Positions 13,247 to 28,617 of a DNA stretch of 64,000 nt are shown here, piece by piece. The stretch's first letter is position 1. The number at the start of each line of letters is the position of its first letter. A program made the translations under genes and the position numbers. Source of the stretch: Adineta vaga. Its lineage: Eukaryota; Rotifera. The notes under the pieces were generated by a model. That model had not been told where the DNA came from. It did not search any database and saw only the letters and a program-made list of their open reading frames with translations. The stretch covers positions 6,572,001 through 6,636,000 of the forward strand of contig CP075494.1 in assembly GCA_021613535.1 (NCBI GenBank), in the 5' to 3' direction.

Positions 13247-14143
13247 ATGATTAACAGAAATAGAAGATTTTGTTTAATATTTTCCCTATTTTGTATCGTA
13301 TTCTTTCTTTTTCTCTCCAGTCATATGCATTCCAAGCCAGTCAATCAAATAAATATTCATAATTGTGATTTATCGTGGTATGAAAGTGATGAATTTTTCT
13401 GTGAAAATGCGCATGATTGGCAACGAAGAAAAGATTTATTTCATCTTCAACATAATCGAAATCAATTTCGTGGTCCACCCGATATGTTTTTTCAAGATAA
13501 TTATGAACCAACATTTTCATGTCGATTTGAACAACGTCTTGGTTGTAATGGCGATGGAGGAAAATGGATATGTGATGTTTATCGTTTACAAAACAAGAAA
13601 TCATGTTTGATTTATAGTCTTGGTTCCAATGGTGAATTTAGTTTTGAAAACGAAACAAAACGTTTCTTACCGAATTGTGATATTCATACATTTGATAAAA
13701 CAGTATTCAATTGTACAAATATGTGTATATTTCATCAAACTCTCATCGGTGATGGAATTAATGGTACAAAATCATTACGAATGCTTATGTCTGAATTGAA
13801 ACATACGGGACGATATCTTGATATTCTTAAAGTTGATGTAGAAGGAAGTGAATATGAATTCTTTGATAATTTATTTAATACAACCAATAATTTAAGTGAA
13901 AATATACGTCAGATATTGGTGGAAATTCATTTATCAGGATTAATTAAAAACGTTAATAATGAAACAATTTATGATTATAAACGTGTTCATGATTTATTTC
14001 AATTATTTCATGAAAAAAATTACGTCATTTTTCATAAAGAAGTCAATTTATATAATCCAAATATGGCATTTGAATTTAGTTTGATTAAATTAAATAAACA
14101 ATTTTTTCATATAAAAAATCAGTCGAATTCAATGAAACATTGA
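13247..14143 (+). CDS. METTL24/FkbM-type methyltransferase-like protein, type II membrane
   Basis: An intronless frame of 298 residues. Residues 11-26 form a hydrophobic anchor close to the N-terminus, so the protein is probably a type II Golgi or secretory-pathway membrane protein. The segment SCLIYSLGSNGEFSFE matches the glycine-rich SAM-binding strand typical of the Methyltransf_22/METTL24-like family. LDILKVDVEGSEYEFF matches the conserved acidic VEGSE strand of FkbM-type methyltransferases. Several N-glycosylation sequons (NET, NCT, NGT, NTT) support a lumenal location. The substrate cannot be told from sequence. This family is commonly multi-copy in invertebrate genomes. Confidence 0.75.
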   Translation: MINRNRRFCLIFSLFCIVFFLFLSSHMHSKPVNQINIHNCDLSWYESDEFFCENAHDWQRRKDLFHLQHNRNQFRGPPDMFFQDNYEPTFSCRFEQRLGCNGDGGKWICDVYRLQNKKSCLIYSLGSNGEFSFENETKRFLPNCDIHTFDKTVFNCTNMCIFHQTLIGDGINGTKSLRMLMSELKHTGRYLDILKVDVEGSEYEFFDNLFNTTNNLSENIRQILVEIHLSGLIKNVNNETIYDYKRVHDLFQLFHEKNYVIFHKEVNLYNPNMAFEFSLIKLNKQFFHIKNQSNSMKH

Positions 14144-14355
14144 TAATCAACTGACGGTGAAAAATATTCGTTTGACAAATGTACAATCTCAGCACTTTTT
14201 TTTATCAATAGTTTCCAATTTTCTCGTTTTGTTTATAAAAATATATTGAATCCACATTTCGACTTCATAGAACTGAACAAACAAGACTAAGCATGAATCT
14301 AGCTTTTAGTTGATGTGTGACCTAAAACAACAAACATATCAACAGAAAACATACT

Positions 14356-15539
14356 TCAGACATTAGTTGTGTATATGTCAATAATATTTTTACGATCATC
14401 ATCAACTTTATTTCTTGTTTCTTGTCGTTCAGGATCACTTTCAGGTTTCGATGTAAACGAATCATTTACAAAAAAAACGATCTGATGATTGAATTTCTTT
14501 GGTTTTCGGTTCTTTAAGAAATATTCGTTGATTTGGTTTACCCATTGATAAAGGTAATAATGCAGGATGTACAACATCTGTTTCACTTCTATCATTCACT
14601 TGATGCATTTCCTTATATTACATAAAAGACTAAGATAACAGTTATCTTAGTGAAAACAAAACGTCAATGATTGACTTCGAACGGTTAAGACACTTTCGTA
14701 TTTAATAAACATCAATATCATCATCTGACATGCTGATACTTGTATAATGTATGTTTTCGTTCTTTTGTCGATGTTGCAGTCGTCGTACTTGGTCTTGCTT
14801 CTTCATAAAAACTAGTCGTTAAATTTGCTGAGCCTAAAATTGGTTGTAATGTTAATCGTCGTCCGCTATGTTTATTCAAATGAAATTAATGAAAACATTG
14901 ATATGCTTCTCGAACTATGAATGATAAATTATAATGATTATGTGTCGATTGTGTTGGTCAAAAACCTGTTGTTAACGCTCGAACAGGTAGATCAATGTTA
15001 TGCAAATTCATCTATATCTATTCAGAAAAAAAAACTAGAAAAAGGATTATTAATCTAAAAAGAGGCATATAATGGATAACCACCAGTTAAACTCAACAAC
15101 ATATTTATGTAAAAAAAGGCACGTTTAGTTTATATGGTCATTATTATTTGATTGAAGATCAGAAACAAAAAAACGAGAAATGATCCGATCATTTTTACAT
15201 CCGAAAATAAACTACATAAAAATTAAAAAATCCATCCCATGTCGATCGTTCCGATCTCTCGAACCGACTGGAAGAGCCGGATTTTCCCACAAGATCTCAC
15301 AGATTCCACAACTTTCCCACCGGTTCCGGACCGTACGGGTCGACATGCGGTTGATTCCAAATAATTTTATGTAAATCTATATAATTACTTTTTTCAGTCC
15401 GATCAGGGTCTAATGTTACAAGAGTGTATTCATCAAGACTTGTTGATTCCCTATCTGAGAATAATTTGTCGTATATTTTAACAAATTCATTTATAGAAAG
15501 AAATCCATTTGGACCATAATGAACAAAAATAATATACAT
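14356..15539 (-). pseudogene. Decayed gene of unknown family
   Basis: On the minus strand there are several stretches with coding-like residue use but broken reading. At 15539-15350 a frame runs with content such as GPNGFLSINEFVKIYDKLF. At about 15010-14700 a frame is interrupted by a TGA and a TAA yet continues with NKHSGRRLTLQPILGSANLT. At about 14605-14356 the segment [20 protein letters not shown] shifts frame near 14478 and continues as [19 protein letters not shown]. The pieces are collinear, which fits one dead gene or a damaged exon series. The family is not recognised. A real gene with more introns than I can see is possible but less likely. Confidence 0.4.
15231..15355. repeat. GC-rich hairpin-like insert
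   Basis: About 125 bp is clearly richer in G+C than the flanks. It is bounded by a perfect inverted match, CATGTCGA at 15238-15245 and TCGACATG at 15340-15347, and holds several internal CCGG/TTCCG motifs. It lies inside the decayed gene region, so it may be a small non-autonomous element. Confidence 0.35.
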
Positions 15540-16162
15540 TATAAGAATGAAAAGAAAAATCTATCTACATTTTATGTAGAAATGGAGCATGCTATTGAAG
15601 AATCACTTCTTCATTTTACCCATGTTGATTGAATTGAGAGCGAGAAAATCGAAAAGAATGGTTCTTTAAATGAATATTAAGACGTAACATCGTAGGAAAA
15701 AAGGAGAAAATAAATTTAATGCATATCATATAATTATTTACATATTATCTTCATTGTTTCGGAAATGGAAAAAATTTTGGTTTTCCTTATTTGCTTTTTG
15801 ACCACGTAAGAATACTTCCCCATGTATTCTATTGAGATGAAAAGGCGTCGCCATGAACATATGTTTGGTCTTGACCGGCAGGAATTCCTGAACTTGTTTT
15901 AAATAAACATTTATTTACTAAAATAAATTAAATCTTTTTCTTTTGAGGCAAAAGTCGATATTCATTTTATTGATCTACAGCGGCATCTATACAATATTTC
16001 CATTTCTATTGGTAAATTGATTTAAACAAATTACGAAAGTTTATTTGTGAAACAACCTAACATCATCTAATGTTATGTTATTTACTTCTATGAGATGAGA
16101 TTGAATATAATCCAAATCAATTGATTATTCAGTTTTCTTTTGTTTGTAGAGATAATAACAAA
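15540..16162. other. Intergenic, 0.6 kb, with a possible minus-strand exon relic
   Basis: There is no complete gene. On the minus strand near 15895-15835 a splice-acceptor-like TTCAG precedes a short open stretch ending in a stop, which could be a last exon of something lost. Support is too weak to annotate it. Confidence 0.3.
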
Positions 16163-16518
16163 ATGCGTTTTTCATTAAGTCGATTGGGTATGACATGGGG
16201 TAAAATTGGTCATCAACGTGGCAAAGTAGATGAGAATTTTTATATAAATATTCGTCAATCTATTCATTTTTTCAGGTCGAATATACTCTTTCACCATATC
16301 AACAAAATCCATATGCTGGTGTTCTTGGTGATGTTTCATATCGTTATTATTCACGACTTTTCAAAACACTTCTTACTATATGGGTACCAAATATTTTAAT
16401 TGGTTATTCCATTTATTCATGGGCTAATTGGGAATATGAACGATGCATGCGAAAATTACCCAGCCACTTTGCTGATGAAAAAGCACCTGAAGATGAAGCT
16501 GGTGGTGATGATAAATAG
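16163..16518 (+). CDS. UQCRQ: Cytochrome b-c1 complex subunit 8 (ubiquinol-cytochrome c reductase QP-C)
   Basis: Two exons read 16163-16225 and 16276-16518, with a 50-bp intron, for 101 residues. The small inner-membrane subunit of respiratory complex III is recognised by KVEYTLSPYQQNPYAGVLGD (vertebrate form: [20 protein letters not shown]). One membrane helix follows (WVPNILIGYSIYSWANWE), then the charged EYERCMRKLP segment matching EFERSKRKNP. The acidic C-terminal tail (DEKAPEDEAGGDDK) is longer than in vertebrates. The start chosen is the Met giving MRFSLSRLGMTWGK; an upstream in-frame Met would need a different 5' exon. It sits 231 bp upstream of the TSSC4 gene on the same strand. Confidence 0.88.
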
Positions 16519-16748
16519 ACAATAAATCAACCTATAAAATCCATTTCCTTCTCCTTCTTTTCTATGGTACATCCCGTATTTTTTTCTTTCGCTAACCGCG
16601 TAGTATAAAGTTGATTTTCATCATACAAACACTCTTCTTTGTTTGAATAAATTAGAACAACAAACAAAGATACACAGTTTTTGTCTCTTTATCAACATAG
16701 CTTATTTTATAATTGTAGATCAACTTTAAGAAGAAACTATATTTCAAT

Positions 16749-17586
16749 ATGTCAGGTATTCTATTTATGAGAAACTCATCTTTTGTCATAATGTATACGA
16801 TAGAAAAAAATCATATATTTTTATCAATGAGAAAGATTTATAAGAATTAAAATACGAAACTTTCTATTCTCTTCATTAGATTTTTACCAACTGACAAATT
16901 CTACATCTGATTTTAAATCACGTTCAAATGATGTGTTTGACAAACTTATCAATATTGAAAAACAACACGATGTACAAACAAAAACTCAAACTCCCGTATT
17001 TCCAGTTGAAGAAGAAACAATTGCAACATCACAACAAAATCCAATAATTCCAAGTCATGCTATTACATTTAAAAAACGTCCAGCAGATGATACATTCACT
17101 CGTCCCATGGATAAATGGAAAAAATATGATTTAGACGATGTTAATGAACATCATTTGAGTGGTAGAGGTAATCAACATGCATTGAATGATTTTCTTCGTA
17201 CACGTGCAAAACCTTCCAGTACGGAAGAAACTAAAGATGAAGAAAAAGAAGTTCAATCGACACCAGTTTTTCGTCGTCCACCGAAAAAACAAATTCTTAC
17301 AAATGATGATGATGATGATATTAGTGAAGATAATCAATTTATATCTATTCGAATACCATTACCTGTTAATACCACTGAGTCAAAGATTGAAAAGGATGAT
17401 AATGACGAGGAGGACGTAACTCCACAATATAAATTAAAATCAACTCGTAAACGAACTCGTGGTGTTTCAGCGACAATTGAAAAGAAATCTACGAAATGTA
17501 CAGTCGATTATTCCAAAAAGACAGATCCAGATGAGGAAGATGATGATAAGGATGAAGAGGATGATGATGAATTTTTCGAACCTTGA
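16749..17586 (+). CDS. TSSC4: TSSC4 family protein (U5 snRNP assembly factor)
   Basis: A seven-base first exon (16749-16755, coding Met-Ser plus one base) joins 16880-17586, giving 237 residues. Three blocks identify it. SDFKSRSNDVFDKL matches the family's N-terminal SRDIFDxL helix. PMDKWKKYDLDDVNEHHLSG matches the signature HPERWTKYSLEDVxExSEQS, followed by NQHALNDFL. A C-terminal STRKRTRG precedes an acidic Glu/Asp tail. In vertebrates TSSC4 is a mostly unstructured nuclear protein that helps assemble the U5 and tri-snRNP. The long Asp/Glu runs here come from GAT/GAA repeats and could vary in length between alleles. Confidence 0.82.
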
Positions 17587-17861
17587 TAGTATTTTTTTTA
17601 AACATAAGTAAATAAATTCATTTTTCTCATCGTTGTTCAATATCAGAAAAAAAACATAAAATGAAAAAAAACGAACGTTCAGAAAACAGTTTTCAGCATT
17701 TACATCTGACTTAGAATACAAATTCATATACACATACACATACAAATACGTTGTTTTCAAACTTTTATTTCCAACTAGGACAATAAAATAACAAGAAAAG
17801 AAAACACAGACAAAAATGTTCTTTATTTTTTTTTGTTTCTTAACAAAAGACAAAACAAATT

Positions 17862-20493
<2,632 letters not shown>

Positions 20494-21996
20494 ATGCAGC
20501 CTCAAGGAACAGTGTCACCTGGAGCACCTATCCGAGTTCCATCCCCAGATTTCTCAACATTCTCATCTGATGAACTTGAACGTTTAGAAGATGTTCTTCA
20601 AAGACAAGCACTTGTTGAATATGAACGCAATCAACGATTATCTGGTTTACGTCGAACGATGGTACATCTTCAACAAACAATTGACAATGATCATCAACGA
20701 CAACGATCACCTACATCAAGTAGTACATCACCAATACAACATAATCAAACTATTTTATCATCATCAGATATTATTCAATGTTATATTTGTTATTCAACAA
20801 TTGAAATTCAACCAAATCATTTACCATTATCATCACCAGTCTTATGCGCTGATTGTCATCGACCTGTTTGTCGACGTTGTGGTAATTATACTTCACCTGA
20901 ACTAATTCAAATCCATTATGAAAATAATACAGAAAATCAAAGTCATGCATCGAAATGGCGTTGTCGGATGTGTATTGTACGTCGTGAAGTTATCAGGAAA
21001 TCTGGTATGTTTTTCCATCGGAAAATCTATATTACAATTATGAGAGGAATAAAAAAAAGAAAAGAGCATCGATTTGATCTTTGAATGTCAACTGAAATGA
21101 AAGAAAAAGACGTACGAGGAAAGAAAACGAAGAGAGAAGTAAATTACAGTTTAGAGTAGGTTTTCTCTCTTACATTCACACTTTCTCTCTGCTTTTTCTT
21201 CTTCGACATGTTCTTCGGTTTTTTTCATTATTATTACATAGAAAATATCGCATTATTCACAGTTTCATTACTTTTCTTTTTCTAATTCATATCATTCGAT
21301 TTTTGACAAATGCATCTTTTTCGAGGTTCGTGGAATGTAACTGAAGATGAAGTAACCGTTCATTCACCTGTTCGTCTTTTACAAAAGTTAGCAGCCTATC
21401 GAGCAACAACATCAACAAGTCCAACATCTTTATCGTCAACACCATCACCATCACCACAAAATGAACGTAAATCGACAATTTTAACTGAATCAACGAATTT
21501 TTTTGCTCGTCTATGGCGTCCATCTACAAATCATCCAAGGCAATCGCCTATTTTAATAACATCGAATGAGGCACAATCATCATCATCATTCGATCTGGTA
21601 CCTGAATCTAGTCCAGCACTTTCAGATACATCATCTACTTTATCAGTAACACCTAAGTTAAATCGTCGTATATCATTTATACGTGAAGTATCAACGAAAA
21701 CTTCATCGCAATTACAGCAACCAACACCACCACCATCATTAGTACCATCACCACTTCGTCTACCGCTACCTGTATCTCTTCTTCCGCTGATACCGCCACC
21801 ACCACCATCATTACCACTACCACTACCACTACCAACCCCACCACTACGATCACAGCCGACGATATCGAGTGTAATAACTGATCCGTCATTTGAAGATACT
21901 ACATCTGAACATCCGTGTGATACGGCTAGTGAATTTTATTCTCAAAGTTTTGAAACAAATATTGATAGTAGCAATCCGGGTATTGTCGATGATCAA

Positions 21997-22029
<33 letters not shown>

Positions 22030-25000
22030 AATTCTGGTCGAAAACGTCGATTAACATATGACGAACGGCATCGTCGGTTGAGTCTATCAGCAAAACCTGT
22101 GATATTATTAGTACATCAAAAAGCGTCCTTGCCAATGGATATTATTTCACAGCATCACAGTGATAGTCTCGCTTCACCTGAAGCGAATATTGATGTTAGT
22201 ATGGTAAGTTTTAATAAAGCTTAAAATATTATGAAGAATAATATTTTTTATTAAACAAATGTAAAGACAAAGATGTTTCATCATCTAACATTTGAATACT
22301 TATTTGAACTTATTTGGTCCTTGTCATATTGTGACATATAGATGAAAGAACTTGTTCTTTCATAAAGACAGAAGATGAGCAGAAAATTGTAAGGATGTTT
22401 CCTTTCAAATACTTGTCTCTAGCAACCGAGAGCGGAAACAAAAGAGGAGGAAATAATAATACAAGGTAACGTGCATGCATCTCAATCTATACGATCATCT
22501 TAGATTAGTAGGCGTTCTTTCCGCTGTGTATTCAGTCTAGAGTCATTTAACGATCATCAAAAAAAATTCCGTTATACATGTCTACCTTATATAAGAAACC
22601 ATGAGAAATAACTTGAAATGTCACCGATTATTCATCCAGGATCTTAATTTCAAACCAATCTTATATGGGAAAGATAAAATCTCTTCTATTTTTTTCCCAG
22701 GCTATGGATTATTTCACGACATCAATGATAACAACACAAACAATAAGTAATAATACTAAACCCGTATTTACGGAAACAAATTCTCCACAATTAACTAATA
22801 ATCTCAGACGAAAAAGTCGATCAGGTCTTCGAAATGCTGAAGCATGGGCACGAAAACGAACGTTAATGCATCGTGGTTATCAATGGACGACAACATATGA
22901 AGGCTCGGAAACAACTAATAACGATCAAACATATCCGAATTTTGATAATACAACATCTCTGAACGATTCTTTTGCCTATGTTGATCAACAAAATTCATCT
23001 CCAACTTCAGATACGATGAAAAATTCGAAAAATAATGGATCCAATCATAGTTCTCATGAAGCATTACGTCGACGACGTTCATCTCGACGTTTACCAGAAA
23101 TACCTGGCAAACATTCATCATCATCATCAACCCATAATAGGGAAACAACTCTCTCTGATGAAGTCATATTTAGTTCATCATCATTACATTCTTCCAATGA
23201 ACATCCATCACATCCTGTACGTGAAAATTCACTTAGTAATCGTTCTAATCGTTCGAAAAGTATCGATTCGGATTCTTCGTTAAAAACACGTTCGTCACAT
23301 ACAAAACTATTATATACCCATCAATCACCGAATGCAAAATCAATCGATGTCTCTAATTTAGCACGACGAAAATCATTTCTTGTCATTAATAATACGTCTT
23401 TATTACCGCAACGTTCACTTGATTATCCATGTATAGTACGAAAAGCACCTGATTTATCAGATATTGTACGAAGACGAATGTTATACTCAAAAATTTCCAA
23501 ACAGCAAGGTGATAGTTTTTCAATTAGTTTAGAACGTGAACATGTTCCAAAAGTACCACGAAAGATTATTATTCGACAAGATAATAGTATCGAAATTGCA
23601 TTAAGGTAATTTATTATCTCATTATAAATGTAGGCCATACAAGCATTATTTAATCCCAGAAGATTTGCACGGAAATTGATCAAATAAGACTAGAGAAAAG
23701 TTTTGAATAAATATCAGATCAATGGAAGACATGATTGCTTGCTTTTTCTCTTTAGTAAACCACCAAAACTTCGTCGTCAAACCTTATCGGAAGAATATTA
23801 TTATGGATGTAGTTCTGAAGCTGAATTCACTTCGATTGCACAATCAACAAATGCTGCATCGACACTTGGTATACCTCTTCCATCATCGGCATCGGGTGGT
23901 GATCGACGAAAAACGATTGAAACGTGTGAAAATATCTTTTTACATGCTGAAGAAAGTTCGAAATTACGTGCGCGTACACCTCCATCGAATCCACATCGAA
24001 TTCTACTTCATCGAGATAAAAATGATACATCAATACGAACGAATGGTCTTGGAATGCGAATTGTTGGTGGACAAGAATGTGAAGATGGCAGTCTTGGTAT
24101 AGATAAAACGAAAAAAAAGTTTTCATCAGTTTATTTTTATTCTCTTTATCTTTAGGATGCTTTGTGACAAATATTTTACATGGTGGACCAGCTGATGTTC
24201 AAGGTAATATTGAAGTTGGCGATCAGATATTAGAATTCAATGGTCATTCATTAATTGAATCAACTTACGAAGAAGTTCGTATTTTACAAGATTATTGTGG
24301 TGATATTGTTCAATTAGTTGTTCAACATAATAATGTACGATTACAAATCAATGGTGGTCAAACTTTATCATCAATTGAGATTTCTCGACATTTCGAAACT
24401 GTACCACGCTTGGCATCATCATTAACACGAAAACGACGAAATTTACCGCCCTTACCACCATCATCATTATCTTCATCATTTCCAAAACAACAAAAACGAG
24501 ATCTATATGAAACTGTCGAAACACTTGAAGTGCCTAATGTCAAAGAATTAAAACCAATTCTAATCAATCGAGGCAGACTTCTAGGTAGGATATTGATTCG
24601 TTGATAACATTGATTCTATATGAAATGTGAATTAAAGTATCTTGGGATTACTAAAAATTATCCTATGTTGCGTGATATGACAATCTTTGAAATTCTTTGA
24701 ATAGTAGTAGATGAACGCATAAAAGAATACAGTTATATTTATTGAAAAATCATTAAAATTTGCTTTTCTATTTCTTTTTTATAGCTCAAATCTGGCATGA
24801 TGTCGAAGATATGAAATTAGCTTTAACAATCATTCAAGCTGGTAATTTACCTTTACGATCAAATGGTGATCAACCCTATACATTTATAACGGGTAAAATG
24901 CTTTTCGAAGATCGTGGTTTTGATATGTTCGAAACAAAAATAATTCATTCGTCGAATCCAATCTATAATGAAACATTTGTTTTTCATGAAGTTGAAACTG

Positions 25001-26702
25001 TTGATACTCTTCATCTTGAAGTTTTACTTTGGGATAGAAAACAAAATCAAGCAGATAGACATTCAAGTAATAATAGTACAGATGAGTGTGATGAATTTCT
25101 TGGTATGATACAATTACCATTAAGTGAAGCAAATCTTGAAGATGAACCAAGATGGTATGAACTTCGTGATCGACAAACACGAAAACCATCGACATCAAGT
25201 GTAACATTTAAATCTTCCTCAGCAGAAAGTGGAGATAGTTTTCGAAAAATGCCACCATTATTATCATCATCATCATCAACAATATCGGGTAATAAACATC
25301 AAGAACGAACACGAACATCAACAGATTTATTAATGCGTGCATTAAATCGATCAGCATCAAATAAAATTGATTCGAATCGACGAGCATCAATAGCAGAAAA
25401 ACGATTACAACGTACAAGTGCAAAAAATCCGGCAATACCATCAATAATTATGACTAGTATTGAAGATGAAGAAACTGATGAACAAACATCGCAACGAGCA
25501 TCAATAGTCACTGTACAATCTGTTAAACTTAAACGTCGAATATCAAAAGGAATTTTGAAATTATTTGATATGCAATCAAGACGCTTGAGTGAATCATCAC
25601 CTAAATCATCTATCGAGAGTCCAACATCAAGAAAATTATCATCACAAATACAAGGTAATTTTGATAGTGAAGATGATGTTGATCTACCAATACCTAATTT
25701 ATCATTTGATAATACAACTACTACTATGAATAAATCACCACGACAAAGTATCGTACCACCACCTGCACTACCATCAGCAGCAATACATCACGATGAACAA
25801 CAAACATTAATTCGTCCAATTCCATTACAACAAATGCCAATTGGGCAATTAATGTTACCTTTTATTCCTTCTTCACGACATTCATCCATATCAGGTTCAC
25901 GAAAATCCTCAGCAGCTTCTTATTGTGAAAGTGACGATGATATTGACCGATATTTTGCATTAACTGAACAACAACAACGAGAACAAGACGAACAACAAAC
26001 AACTGAGAATAATAATGTACAAACGCATACAGTCGGTCCAGGACAAGTGACACCAAGAAATTATGAAAATATGATCAATGATTATATCTATATGGGACAA
26101 ATTCAATTATGTTTAATTGTAACGAAAGGTCTTCTTGAAATTGACATTATTTGTGCCCGAGGATTACAACGAGTTATCAATGAGAATGATAACCATAATA
26201 TTAATGGAGCCAGAAATGACAGCGGTCCTCCAGATACATATGTAAAAACGTAAGTCATAGTCGAACGTATTCTACATGAATTTATGTAGTCCATTTTGAA
26301 ATATGATGAAATCTTTGAAAATCAAGAGACAATTTAATAGATATTTATATTTGTTATTAATAGGTATCTTCGAACGGGTACTCGACGTGTACAAAAACGT
26401 AAGACACTCACAGTCAGAGCAAATTTCAATCCTGAGTATCATGCGAAATTAAAATATAATGCTTGTAATGTTATGGGTATGTTTGTAATTATTTTTTGCC
26501 TGATCTCTTTCTATGAAATTTATGCTTAGGTCGTCGTCTTCAAGTAACAGCCTGGCAACGTGCTGGTAAATTCGAAAAGAATCAATGTATTGGCGAAGCA
26601 TTTATTCAGCTTGATAATTTAACTTTAACTCAACATACTTTAGCTTGGTATAAGTTATTTCGAGAAAAATTAGTTGAAAGTGAATTTTATGATTCAAGTT
26701 GA
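20494..26702 (+). CDS. RIMS-like: RIM, presynaptic active-zone scaffold
   Basis: Eight exons read 20494-21004, 21326-22203, 22701-23605, 23756-24096, 24156-24584, 24785-26249, 26364-26476 and 26530-26702, giving about 1604 residues in frame. The order is an N-terminal helix of the Rab3-binding type, then a FYVE-like zinc finger (CYICYS, CADCHRPVCRRCGNY, WRCRMC; about residues 95-162). Next is a low-complexity Pro/Ser region with an Asp run, then a PDZ domain (about 855-945, GMRIVGGQ and ILHGGPADVQ). C2A spans about 1022-1150 and C2B about 1456-1600 (GLLEIDIICARGL, AWYKLFRE). RIM links Rab3 vesicles to calcium channels and Munc13 at release sites. Both C2 domains appear to lack the full set of calcium-binding aspartates, as in known RIMs. 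The start is the first Met in the exon frame. Confidence 0.9.
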
Positions 26703-27032
26703 AGTTCAATTGACATATATTTTTATGGGATGATGATCGTATCTATGTACTTAGATGAAATGATAGAATTTTATTTTCGTTCTTCCTTTCTGATTATTTG
26801 TACTCTTTAATAAATAGGTGATGTTTACCAAAATTATATTTTTGAAATATTACAGAATAAGAACGAATTGAAACACGAAAAATAGCATACAAGTTTCAAT
26901 CTTTTGCTCCTATAGATGAAGTATTCTAATAAACAAATCATTACTCAATTACAGAGATGTATTTAAGGAAAAGAATTGTTTCATTTGATCTATATTTCAG
27001 CAAGTATACAATTCAATAAAAATAAACAACGA
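26703..27032. other. Intergenic, 0.33 kb
   Basis: This is the RIM 3' flank. An AATAAA-type signal lies near 26810. Nothing else is recognised. Confidence 0.4.
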
Positions 27033-27470
27033 ATGTCTTCGAAAGTTGTTTCATCATTTGTAATCCTACCCATTGAATTGATCTATAGAATTTTTTATCA
27101 CTTCAAATTTAATAACTTCTATCATTAGCATTGATTGTTAGACTTCGAGAAAAATAATATTAGCATGCACTCCTATCGACGCGAAAAGCGCTGAATACTT
27201 TGCTGATTCATTAAAAATTAACACAGTATGTGATCTTTACGAAAAGGATTTTTTTCTGCCATAACTGTATGTAGACATTCACGAGATTCGATCTTTGGAA
27301 TAATGGTCTCGGCGATCAAGGTGTGCAACATCTAGCTAAGATTTTTTTTTAAATATAGTGAAACATAATTTTCATTTGTTCATTATATATTCATGATGAT
27401 TATGTTTTGATATAGACACTACGAATTTTGATACTCGATGAGAACGAAATCAGTGATCTAGGTAGAACTT
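27033..27470 (+). pseudogene. F-box/LRR gene relic
   Basis: A frame starting at 27033 gives an F-box-like segment (ILPIELIYRIFYHFKF) and stops after about 30 residues. In other frames, from about 27277, a leucine-rich repeat of the RNI type is readable (FDLWNNGLGDQGVQHLA). After a 70-bp AT-rich, intron-like gap comes the start of the next repeat (LRILILDENEISDLG). The same two-part family, F-box then RNI-type LRR, is seen at 40961 and 50110. Stops and lost linkers make a functional product unlikely. Confidence 0.55.
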
Positions 27471-27860
27471 ATTTGACTGATACATCCTATTTTAATGGGG
27501 TAGATCTTATTTTTGCTAAGAATTTATCTTGTATCGCTTAGCATAGACGTTCATCATTCTATAACTTGTATTAAATAAAATCGAAGTTAAAGGCGAAGAG
27601 AAATTCTCGAAAATATTACCAAAGAACTCAGCAATATAGCATCTTTTACTGGTTATACATTGTTCTTTGTTATTGTATAAAACAGACACTGACAACTCTG
27701 AATAATGTTTTTTTTACGAGTTATGTTCCAAGAAAATATTATACAAAAATGAATTAATTAGACTTTTATTAAAATTTTGGAAACGAAACGAAAGTACAAA
27801 CACAAATATTTTGAAATCATTGACTAGAAAAGTTTTGTTTTAAAATATTTGATAATTCTT
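27471..27860. other. Intergenic, 0.39 kb
   Basis: AT-rich with no recognised gene. It separates the LRR relic from the BORCS8 3' end. Confidence 0.4.
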
Positions 27861-28380
27861 TTAAGATTCACCTCTTTTTTCTAATAACTGCTGTTGAATT
27901 TGTTGTTGTTTCAAGAGATTCATTTGTTTACTAATATATACAGATTTTTCCAAATAAGTTGCAATATTCTAGAGCAAAAAAAAATCTATTTATATACAAA
28001 ACAATTATTTAATCTTACATTAAAATGTTCATCACTAGTTCCAAGTGATTTTACTGCCTCAACACTATATTCTACATCAAATATTAAACCATTCATACGT
28101 TCATGTAAATTGTCCAATTCCATTCGTTTTTGGACCATCGTTGGTAAAGTTCTTCGTGCATGTTCCTAGATAAAACAAGTTTCTTTTACAACAAGAATGT
28201 AAATAATCATTTGATATTTACTTGAATTCGATAAAAAGCTAACGATGGTTCATTTGCATTTGATTGAATTGTTTCATTGATGGCACGTATTGATGAACGT
28301 ACTTTGGATTCTGTGTCAGGATCCGAATGATTTGGTGATGAATTCAAACGAGATTCGATTAAACTTGATGAAGATATCAT
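27861..28380 (-). CDS. BORCS8: BORC complex subunit 8
   Basis: Three exons read 28380-28222, 28165-28019 and 27968-27861, all phase 0, giving 137 residues. The core ANEPSLAFYRIQEHARRTLP matches the vertebrate ANEPSVALYRLQEHVRRSLP. It is followed by FDVEYSVEAVKSLG (family YTVEYACSAVKNL) and YISKQMN. BORCS8 is a small helical subunit of the BORC complex, which recruits Arl8 to lysosomes and so controls their movement on microtubules. The N-terminal roughly 40 residues are Ser-rich and not conserved. It is divergent to the geminin-like gene at 28618, with only 237 bp between the two starts. Confidence 0.88.
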
Positions 28381-28617
28381 CTTCACAGACTACGTCTTCG
28401 ATTAGATTTTCAAAAACAAAATAAGCAAGAATATGTACTCATCCAATGACAGAATTGATTATTTACTGACATCTATTGACAAAGTCCGCGATTGATATAT
28501 CACTGTCACTTTGTTTCCGAATCAAAAAATAAGTTCAATCAACAAAAGAAAAACCGAAGTATAATTGTTTTTTTCCTTAGATTTTTGAAAGTATTTACTC
28601 AACGCCTAAGAATTATT

